From positions 8,571,682-8,635,681 of the forward strand of contig NC_045151.1 in the NCBI RefSeq assembly GCF_008831285.2: a DNA stretch of 64,000 nt, read 5' to 3'. Shown piece by piece: positions 54,581 through 64,000 of the stretch. Below the pieces are notes generated by a model that did no database searches, was not told the origin of the DNA, and saw only the letters and a program-made list of their open reading frames with translations. Origin of the DNA: Nymphaea colorata. Lineage: Eukaryota; Streptophyta; Magnoliopsida; Nymphaeales; Nymphaeaceae. The position numbers were made by a program, and so were the translations under genes. How positions within the stretch are numbered: the first letter of the stretch is position 1; each line of letters starts with the position of its first letter.

Positions 54581-56840
54581 GACCCCCATACCGTCCGACA
54601 TGCAACACCATTTTCCGTCCGGCTTTAACTTTTGGGACCCAACGACTGTTTCTGGTCAGTAACGCTTCCTGATCACCGGATGTACGCGGCACCATCTTTT
54701 GCCCTTTTCCCCGTTCATCGCGGCCCGGTAATTGTGCCAAGGCAGTCGTGGGTCCCACGAGGTTTGCGAGACCCATGGTCCAGGGTCCCACACCCTGCCA
54801 GCGGGAGAACTGCCTTGGGTCCCCCTTTTTTGTTTTTCTTTCTTTTCTCCGTTTCCCTTCCTCTTTCTTAGAACTTTGGAATCCAAATGTAGCTCATGTG
54901 GGGGAGAAGGACACAAATTGCCGCCCAAGATGTCAATGTTTTTGGTTGCTGTTCTGTCACACCTAACGGAGTGGCCGTGACGGACGTGATTGATTGAAAA
55001 TGAGTTGGGTTTCTTGAATGTAAAATTCTGCAGTCCCAGATTATCAAATTTTGACATTTTTATACAGAATAGAACTCGATGCATGTAAGTCTTTCGTTTT
55101 CTTAGAAAAAATAAATAAATTATATTATAGGGTAGGATCTGGACTAAACAGCACAGAAAATCGAAATTTGCCACTTGGGTGGTAAATCTTTAATGGTGCC
55201 TTCGCCAGTTAAAAAGCTCCTGAAGTTGGTCAACTTGAACAACTTTTAGGCCGATATTCGTGAATGTCGGAATCAAAATCCTATTTTTGCCGACCAGAAT
55301 TCATACTGATCTGGCCAGTGGGCCTTTTGGTTTAAGACAAAGAGATGTTAGGCCCTTGGATATAGAAAGATTCCGGCAGCCGCCTTTTGACAACCACAGT
55401 TTCTGATGCAGAGACGAGATGAGATGCTTCTGGTTGGACCTGCCCAGATTCGAATATGCGACGCTCTGCGCCCCCCCGTCCTGGTTCGATCTTCATTTAG
55501 ATCATTTGGCCCAAACATAAAGCTGAGAAAATTAAATGAAACCAAATCTGAGACTTGAGATTCCACATTCATTTCCATGTTCATAAGTTGTTGAGTTTGG
55601 ATCCAGGTGTGAAGTGCTTGTTAACATCTCCGCTAGCTAATCGTTGCCATATTCGCTACTGCTTGCTTGCTAAATGAATATTGAAGATAGATATAATATA
55701 GACAAGCATACTCCACAGGTTGAACTATGTGTCTACACATCCTTCAACCAGAAACCAGAATCCGCCTCAAATTTATACACACAGGCGGTCTGCAATAACT
55801 GCAGTAATTAGATTCTAACTTTACGTGAACCAATCTGACCGTGGGTCCTCTGAAAAGCCCAAGAAGCATGGGGACTTTGCAAGAGATTATTCCGAAATAT
55901 TATGTCTTCTTTGTTAAGCACCTCGGTGCGCTAATTTTAGATGAAAACAAACCACCTAAGGTGCCAATCTATTGCGTCTCCTACACGTCGGTCCCTGGAA
56001 AAGAACACACGCCTTCTTGCCCCCACAAGGAAAACAAAACAAAAAGAAGCGGATGGTTGTTTGAACAAGTTATATTATTGAAAAAGGACGTGCTCGCCGC
56101 ATGGCATGGACGGATAGCCAATGAAAAAGCCAACCGCCAACTCTCGGCTGACATTATTCATCGTCCACTCTCCAAGCAAACTTGTTGATTAATTACAAGG
56201 AACCGCAAAATAATTAGTGGCAACTGTTTGATTCAAGGCAAATGTATAAAGAATTCTCATGTTCAATTGATTAAGGAAAAAAAAAAACGACGATAAGGAA
56301 AATTTCGTGTTTAACTTTAAATTAGATGAGGAGGAGATGTCCCGAAACGTACTATCGTGGTTTAGTTTAGTCGAAAATCTTTTTCCTTTCAAAAAGGGAA
56401 AAACGATCGAGTCTGAGCAATAGGTATTTAAAGAAAAGTCAAAAGATAACAACATGCTTTTCCCAAACAAAAGTTCTGCTTTGTTTCAATAAATAAATAT
56501 ATATATATATATATAAAAGGTGGGACGGGCAAAAGTTTTAAATAGATAATCAAACGAGACGCCTCATGGAAATACGGAGGAGAGACGCATGGGTTTTTGC
56601 GGGCGTCGTCCATGGGAGAGTTAGGTAAGGTGTGGGCTATTTGAGACACGGCCACCGCCCTACGATGTCTTCTGGTGGGTAAAATGTATTGTAGCGAGTA
56701 TGTAGATATACATCTTTTCGCGTGTCTGACCCCTGAACACAAATTCTAGCCTTCAGGGTATCGTTGCGGAGCTCATGTCCCCATTACAGCGTTTCTCTTC
56801 AGCTCTACGGCAAATATAGTGCCGGTAAAAAATACAACTC
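54581..56840. other. Spacer, no gene seen
   Basis: Overlapping frames of 70-170 codons on both strands at 54.6-55.2 kb lack any family match and cross one another. A (TA)n run lies at about 56498-56516. Confidence 0.35.
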
Positions 56841-57330
56841 TGGCACCCATGGCGGAACCACGTACAAGCTGGTGTGGGCAGTGGTTCACATCACATCAGC
56901 TTTTCAATTTTCTTTTATTTTTACATTAAAATAGTTTAATATCTACTTTGTGCTCCTTTAAACATGAACAGTGCTCTTTTTCTGACTGACTTCGCCACTG
57001 TCTGGCAATACTTTATGGACAATAAGACCACCGGAACTCGATCAGCCATTAGCAAAGGAGCTAGCGACAAAGCTGATGAACGATTTTGCCTTTAACCAAA
57101 TGCCCTTCTCGCCACGAAAAGAACCAGGGGGTCGGCAGGGGCCTTGGCTTCCCTCATATTCTAAAAATTCAAAAATTTACTTGTAAGTTTTAAATGTTTT
57201 AATTTAATATGTACGAAAAATTTCAAAAATTTTATTTCAGCTTTTATTAAAATTTTAAAACTGTAATTTATCCCCTATAATAAAAAATTATTGGCTTCAG
57301 CCTTTGCTTCTTTTTATCCCAATGCCCTTC
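56841..57330. repeat. Two pieces of old dispersed repeat
   Basis: 56846-56935 reads cacccatggcggaaccacg ... gtgtgggcagtggttcacatc, echoing the 4.06-kb piece. 57125-57310 reads cagggggtcggcaggggcc, AT-rich filler (attcaaaaatttacttgtaag), then ttggcttcagcc, typical of anonymous plant repeats that begin and end with such words. Class unknown. Confidence 0.35.
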
Positions 57331-59660
57331 ATCACCTATTAAAAAAAGTTAGTTTCACAAACTCCCAATGTCTTGCCCCGCGGCAAGGAATAGGCTGGTT
57401 GCGTGCATTTCATTACTCTTGCAGTGTGGACATCAATCATATTTATATTTATGACGGACCTGTATTTCACCTTGGTGTTGAAATCAACAGACTAGAGAGC
57501 CGGCATCGACTTGGATTCATTAAAAAAAAAGAAAGAAAGAAAGAGTTTAAAGAAGACATCAAAACGTCTCGTCACATTCGTCTTCATTAGGCCCAAGCAT
57601 TGGAGGAAGTCGTATCGAGGAAATAGACAGGGAAAGAAAATTACAAAAACCATTATGAAGTTGTGCTATCGTATAAAATAGTGGGTGGATCTCCAGTCCA
57701 ACGCGCTTTTTTTAAAAAAGTCGTATGCAATTTACTTCGTATTGTTAATTCAAATTTAAAATTTCATTTTCTTGATTGAACATGGGATGATACCGCACAA
57801 ATGTGCTCGTTTGTTCACAGACACGATAACAACCTATAGAAATAGGTATGGTCCATCCAGCCATTTGATGTGATGTAACTTAAATTGTGCACTAAAATAA
57901 ACTTGCCCACCTATTTTTGCCAACTAGAAAAATAGATCAAGCCCTTAATCAAAACCTCCCCGCTCTTCGCAGCCTTCACATTTAAATCATGAGTTAAAAT
58001 AAAACTGTCCTTTTCAACCAAATTGCCTATGTTTCATCCACATGCATCGATCGCTTACTGAAACTAAGTTGCCTACTATTTTTTGCCAATATCATGAACT
58101 AAAATTAAATTGTCAGTAGGAAAACTACTTCACTTAGATGTGATTCTTGGTAGATGGAATGTGACATAACAGAAGTACTAGTTTTGTTGAAGTATTGCAT
58201 GCAAGGGAAGGATTGCATGCCTTGCTTAGTTGTTTTCATTGAGGTTTATTAACTTTGATCAAGTCATCTCGAAGGGTAAGGCCTTGTACTCTAAGATAGT
58301 TTCTGATCATTGGAACTTGTATCCCAAGAGCATATGTTCTAGGAACAAGTGTCTAAAGGACAAGGAGTTCTTGTCAGGGAGGACAAGTTGTAATAGTGTC
58401 CATTGTTTGTTTAAAACCATGGAATGGACGCATTGTACTTGTTTATCTCTTCCTCTTCACGACAATAGAAATGAAAGTTAATAAATGGAAGCAACAAACT
58501 CCATTTCTTAGCAAATGAGAGAGAAAGAAAGTTTGTGAGAATGTTGAAAGGTAAGATTCCAAGAAAAGAAAAACTTATACCCCAAGTTTCTCTGTTTCTC
58601 GAGAAAGAAGATATCCACTTAGTGAGTCGTTCTTTCTCAAGCAAGAAGAAGAAGGAGAAGTTTGAAAGTTTGTCTATTTCTATTTTTAATTGCATTATTT
58701 TGAAAGTGTTACTTGAGAACTATAAGCTTTCAAACATGAGAGAATTTGATGCTGCACTAGGTGCATTATATTTTAACAACCAAATATATGCATTTATTTA
58801 TATTTTTACAGCCCATGTTCGTCTTGTTGTAGGAGTTAAGGAGCCAGACCTTCAATTTCACATCAATTTATAGTTAAAATGACAAACACAGGGGCTTTTC
58901 AAGATTTAAACCTACATAAGACTCCTCAAATTATGCATTATAGACCATCCTATTTTACAAAAATGGTATATAAATACCACAAACACAAAAATGAACAATC
59001 TAAGGAATTGAACAAAAAAGAAAGGAAAGGAAAAACAAACGCAACTCGTTATACAACATTAGTACTAACACGTCTCACTTTTGCACGAATCGTGGTTGCA
59101 TTTAATGTATGCAATGGGTTTTACTCAAGTAGAGGAGTGTGGTCTTGTAAGTATTTCTAAAGATGGTATACACATGCATCAATGTCCATTATGTACAATC
59201 TTTTATAAAACCATTGGGCAAATCAAATATATAACGTCAGCTAATTGTGCATGCAATTATGCTCCATAGAATGTAATAGAAACTCACACCATCATAGTAG
59301 TTAGACTTTATAAATCGTTCTAACAGATGCATATGGTTTACATGTCAATTTCACAAACTAGATCATAGTGTTGTCCTGTTTTTATTCTGGCTTGAAATAT
59401 ATGTTAATTTTCTTTCCTTTTTGCTCTTTTTTGTCCGTTCCTATGTGAACTCCATATCATTCTCAGATGTAATTTTCACCAAGCTACCAGCTTGAGGGAT
59501 ATGTGGTTATATGTAGCCTCAGTCAAGTGCATTTTTATTGCTTATTGGATTTTTTATAATGTAACAAGTTTTGCGTTGACAGCTCTCAGACCAGTTGTAT
59601 AATGACCCAATCTAGTCCATGCTGGGTTCAGTCTCTTGGTTCAATGGATCCCAACCTACC
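57331..59660. other. AT-rich spacer, no gene seen
   Basis: Frames up to 112 codons (for example 58535-58873) are Lys/Ser/Ile-rich and show no known domain. Confidence 0.4.
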
Positions 59661-61150
59661 TTTGTAGCTTTTAACTCTTAAAAGGTTAGGAACAAGAATA
59701 ATCTATCTTTAAGTCAACCCTCTTATAAGTTTTCTATGATTCTTTTTAATTGTAGATACATAATTAGACTTTCACAATGGGGCATTATATTCCATCGCCC
59801 CTTGAAGCACACCCGTCTGCCTATGTGAGACCATAGGTTTGAATGCTGAATTGGCTTTGATACCAACTATAATAAGCTAACCCACTATCACAATGGGTTC
59901 AAGCTTCTAGCTTGGTGGGCGTCAACCATCCCCTCAGCAGTTTTGGTTCTAGTCTTAAAAATTTAGGAACGAGGAGAATCTATCTCTTAGTCAACCCCCT
60001 TATAAGTGTCCTAACATTCTCCTCAATCTTAGATCCATGAGTAAACTTTCACAATGGTTCATTACAAATTTGCTTTCAATTATGAGGTATAGAACATGTC
60101 TCAGACTTGTTCGAACTCCATAGGCCTCACATGTACTAGGCCAAGTGTTCATTATCTAGCTCCTCATTTTTCATAGGTAATAGATAAATTAACTCAACCT
60201 CATTCCAGTATTGGTGTTGCAGTGATGCCATTAACAAGTATGTTCAATAACGACTCATAGTGTAGCAGATGTGAATCATACATAGTACACAAATTTACCT
60301 TCGTACTTGGTAAAGAGCACGACCTGTCCTATGATATGGTATAATCATTGCCTGTATAATTGGTACATAGCTCGACCCGTCGTAAGCATATCCATTCTAT
60401 CACAATGGCATGTTAGTGAGTGAACTTCATAAGTAACACATGACGCACACCCATACTTTGGTGGTCAAACTCCAAAGATATATATACCTAAAAACACTGT
60501 TTATACAAAATGGCATCAGCTTACATGATCGAATATACAGAACCCAGAACCACAACAACAAATATAGGCAAATAATGGTATAAATCACAATGTTCAGCAA
60601 TCATCCTTTCTCCTAATAGCATCACAAACAGTAAGCACTGCAATCCGCCGAGTGAGTACTTGAAAAACAACATCAACGTGTCAGAGACAAATTCTGATGC
60701 AACCAATCATGCACCTGCAATATATGATCCAAGCAAACATAAGATACAAATAATATGTGTCAACACACAATATAGTCCATCTGTACAATCAAGTAATAAC
60801 CATAAATAACATACTACAATAACTACATGTATAACCACATACACGATCTTGGGCACTGAGCAACAATGCATTCTTCATTGGGACGTACACAAGACTGCAG
60901 TGCAGCTTATGGTCATCACACATAGACCAAGTTATGGGGGATGAAAAAGCATAGGATAACCCCAACCGTGACTCCAAGCTATCACTGTTGCAGCAGTGAT
61001 GCTGCACCCACTTCATAGAGATGGGCTCCTTGCGAGTAGCCCAGGTGAGAAGCACTTCACAATATGGTCCATTCTTGGAACCTGAGAACCTGTACTGCCC
61101 ACCAAACCTATTTTACAGTGGGCTCAACTGGCACCCAGTCAGTAAAGTCT
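59580..61150 (-). repeat. Possible LTR-retrotransposon remnant (PBS-like site, LTR-like text)
   Basis: gctttgataccaa at 59854-59866 is the reverse of a one-mismatch initiator-Met PBS. A segment of about 125 bp occurs twice, diverged (59665-59790 and 59944-60070; shared cccttataagt and actttcacaatgg). Downstream words (gcaatccgccgagtgagtac, gggctccttgcgag) are LTR-like in style but were not matched to either gypsy family here. Inference only. Confidence 0.35.
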
Positions 61151-61519
61151 GTTCACAGTAAAACAAGCCTCTCGTTGTTACCCTAAGTTTGTCTTACTTA
61201 AGCTCACAATACAATATCAACATGTCATAGGCTCTAAAAGCCTGTCATTTTCCATTATATGCAAATAAATATGATTGTAGGGATGCATATATTTATATAT
61301 GTAAACACATGTATCAAATATAATAGTGGGCCCAGTTAAACCTATCATTAAGGCATAATCAGGCAATTATGAAGAAGTAAATATATATATTAAAGAGGGG
61401 TTATTATTGTTGCATGAGAAAAGAAGTTGACAAAATATATTAATGGTTGCATTAAAAAGAAGATTGAAGGAAAACTATAAGGTCATCCTTTTTATGAGAA
61501 GTTACAAATTCTGATGGCA
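61151..61519. other. AT-rich spacer, nothing recognised
   Basis: Only AT-rich filler up to the hAT-like element. Confidence 0.4.
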
Positions 61520-61527
61520 GTTTTAGG

Positions 61528-62242
61528 CAGTGTTGTACGATACGTACGATACGGGGTCGATACGTACGATACGATATGTATCTTTTACAAAATACGATAC
61601 GATACATGCCCCGTATCATACGATACGGGCTGATTTCAAAAAATGGGGGCTGGAACCCCCCTTTTCGAGTTTTTTTTTTTTATAAAAACTCGGCCCTTCT
61701 TCATTTCGATTGTGCAGCCGTGGAGGGAAATTATCGATTTCCATCGTTAAATAATCGATTTTCAAAATGAAATCATCGATTAAACCATGGATTTGTGCAT
61801 GGGTGGCTTATTCTCGTTGGGAGGAAAGAGGTTTTTTTAAATTGTGAAGATGAAAATGAAGAAGAAGATGGAGATGAGGATAAGAATGAATATGATGAAG
61901 ATTATGAATGAGAGTCGAGAGTGCTTTCATTTTATATGTATTGACATTGAACATTTTCACAATTTCATTATCATCTTGTGATGTAATACATAACATCTAA
62001 AACTTGTTTTTTGATGTGGTATCTCATAGACTTATGGACCTTATGACTTATAAATCTATGTGTTTTTATGAAGAACATATTATTCTTGATTTTTGCTGAT
62101 TTTTTATAATTTTTTGATTTTTTTTTCTTTTTTTTTATTTATTAAAAAAAAATGATACAGTTACGATACATTACGATATTTTACGATACAACGTATCTTA
62201 AAGTCAAACCGATACAACTTATGATACGCTTTTTACAACTTG
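61528..62242. mobile_element. Non-autonomous hAT-like DNA transposon
   Basis: 715 bp flanked by a perfect 8-bp duplication GTTTTAGG (61520-61527 and 62243-62250), the size made by hAT transposases. The left end reads CAGTGTTGTACGATACG; the right end, reversed, reads CAAGTTGTAAAAAGCG. These are short imperfect inverted repeats of hAT style (CAGTGTTG). Both subterminal zones are packed with GATACG/CGTATC words (for example tacgatacgtacgatac). The middle is AT-rich with GAA/GAT repeats and no transposase, so it would need enzyme supplied in trans. Confidence 0.8.
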
Positions 62243-62250
62243 GTTTTAGG

Positions 62251-62712
62251 AGCGTTGAAGAAGACCTATTTAATCTTGTTTTGCAGCATTTTAACCTTCC
62301 CTTTGTTGTGGTCATAGAAGGGAAGGTTCAACAATAGAGAAATGGAGAAAAGACAGAGATATGTCCTTATTTCTACTCCTTTTTCTAGTTGAAATCAAGG
62401 TGCTCAGTTGTCTTAGCCTTAACCTGCTTGAGCAAAACAGGAAGTAGAAATGTTATTGATTGAAACTCAAGGCTGCTTCTAATAAAACATAACTATGGCA
62501 ACTTCTATACTTCGTGGGATATGAAAAACTAGAATATATATATATATATATATATAAACTGAACCATAACTCTAGCATTTGTGGTGTCAAAATGACATTT
62601 TTTTTCAATCGTCCGATCGTGCCAGATGGAGGGCTACAAGTGATTGGCATTTTAAATGAAGAATTGGGTGAGCAGACTTCACTCGATGCTCTCTCCCATT
62701 GAAACCCTCCTG
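62251..62712. other. AT-rich spacer with (TA)n
   Basis: (TA)n at about 62535-62556. No gene. Confidence 0.4.
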
Positions 62713-62880
62713 CTGACTATGTCCCCCTTTCCACCCCATGTGCGGCCCTCTCCCGCTAAAAACTCGGTGAGTAGATTCATCATTGCAACACTGGTGGCAG
62801 CTGCCCTCCTTCTACTGACTGTCTCCCCCTTTCCACCCTATGAGTGGCCCTCTCATGCTGAAACCCTCATGAGCGGATCC
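62713..62880. repeat. 102-bp imperfect tandem repeat
   Basis: ctgactatgtccccctttcc (62713) recurs as ctgactgtctccccctttcc at 62815, exactly 102 bp later, followed by similar ggccctctc..gctgaaaccctc text. 102 is a multiple of three, so a plus frame (62656-63057) stays open through both copies (repeat LTMSPFPPHVRPSPA / LTVSPFPPYEWPSHA). No known product. Confidence 0.7.
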
Positions 62881-63057
62881 ATTCGTGCAGTACCGCCGGC
62901 TGTAACACCGTCACTGCCGGTTGCAACACCAGTGGCAGCCGCCGCACTTCCTAAATCAGAATGGCGGTCTCCCTTGCCCAATTTTTTTTTGTTTGCCCTC
63001 GCCACATCTTTGTCGCTGTTGTCTAGTATAGCAGTGAGCAGAGACATCGTTAGATGA

Positions 63058-64000
63058 GGGGCAAACAGGACACATCTTGCTGCCGTTGTGCATATGCCTT
63101 GCAAGAACCCCTCTTTTTCTTCTTCATCCCTCTACACCGAATGTGTTTCATGACGTATAGAGTATAGGCTTCTTGTAGATTTTTCTCAATTGTTTCTTTG
63201 TTGTTATATGGACTGAACAAAAGGGTATTCTCACAATCATAAAATAAACAAAATATGAACAAGAACCATCAGATTCCAGGCAAGAACTGATTATTTCCCA
63301 ATGTGTCACTCAAATAGTAAGAGGGAGTGAAACATCTAATTAGGGAACCAAAATAAAATTTTGGTTAAGCACAGATTATTATTTTAGCCAAAGAACTAGA
63401 TGACGGATTAACTCATAGATATGATCAAGGAAGAAATAAAGCTGATCAAAAGGGAAAGACAAAGAATTGACTGAAAACCAGAAATCTAAAAGGAAATGGA
63501 ACCTATTAGCAATGACAAAAAGAAGAAAAACAAAATAACGTTAGGATAAAATTGCCTAAAAAGGGGAAACCAAGGCAAACTATATAAGACTAACAATCAG
63601 TTTTAGATTGAACAATGTCAAAATCTGATTTATAATGGAAGCTATTCTTTCGCAAGGCAGCCAACTCACCATTTTTTTTGTTTTAGACTCCACAATGTTA
63701 AAAACTCTCCTAACATGTAAAACATAGTAGCTGCAGCATCCTGCTATCCTATGAAAGCAATGGTAGGTCTTGTTTGGTTGTATTCTCACTTAATTTGTTT
63801 GCTCACCCATTGGCTTTCTCGAGGGACTTGTGTTCTTTCGAAACCATGTTAAGATGTAAACTAAATAAGTTATGATTAATCTCAACTATTTGCATAATTC
63901 CAGCTCATGTTTTGGCTATACCTTTTGGAGCTTTTGTTTAGTTTTCCCCACTCCTAACTTTGTATGATGTAGCTTTATGAATTTTGATAAACAATTAAGT
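63058..64000. other. AT-rich spacer, no gene seen
   Basis: No frame with a recognisable family and no repeat structure noticed up to the window edge. Confidence 0.4.

Noticed and set aside
54656-55174. A 172-codon minus frame
   Set aside because: It has no domain and low-complexity Lys/Arg runs, and overlaps several plus frames.
55480-55500. ggttcgatc-like word suggesting a tRNA T-loop
   Set aside because: No acceptor, D or anticodon arms can be drawn around it. No tRNA gene was found in the window.

Overview
The window is nuclear DNA of a flowering plant. It has long AT-rich stretches, spliceosomal GT..AG introns, plant-type LTR retrotransposons primed by initiator Met-tRNA, and two plant genes. 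I cannot place it below angiosperm.

Host genes. (1) At the left edge, minus strand, lies the 5' two thirds of a chloroplast pentatricopeptide-repeat gene closely matching PGR3; its 3' end is outside the window. (2) At 50.1-54.1 kb, plus strand, is a complete three-exon patatin-like gene of the pPLAIII type (423 residues), with a GXGXG box where typical patatins have GXSXG. The two genes are about 48 kb apart and show no functional link.

Transposons fill most of the space between them. 4.8-8.2 kb: decayed chromovirus-type Ty3/gypsy remnant (minus). 12.45-26.38 kb: a nested pair, in which a 10.7-kb Tekay/Del-like Ty3/gypsy element (minus; 2.9-kb LTRs, PBS, PPT, 5-bp target duplication ATACA) sits inside a 3.2-kb solo LTR of a related element that keeps its own duplication TTATG. 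27.54-32.90 kb: Ty1/copia element A, with a full 5' LTR, a truncated 3' LTR, and most of gag and the integrase core missing. 32.9-34.3 kb: a second, badly decayed copia fragment. 38.90-45.64 kb: Ty1/copia element B, structurally complete with target duplication TAACA but mutated coding regions. 45.87-46.18 kb: CACTA-like subterminal repeats. About 47.4-47.6 kb: copia RNase H remnant (minus). 61.53-62.24 kb: non-autonomous hAT-like element with 8-bp target duplication GTTTTAGG.

The rest is AT-rich spacer with microsatellites, short tandem duplications and old repeat debris. No tRNA, rRNA or CRISPR structure was seen. The most unexpected structure is a GC-rich leader shared by copia A and B that carries a repeated hairpin of about 17 bp per arm (three copies in all). 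Copia B also has a 46-47 residue reading frame open in both LTRs.
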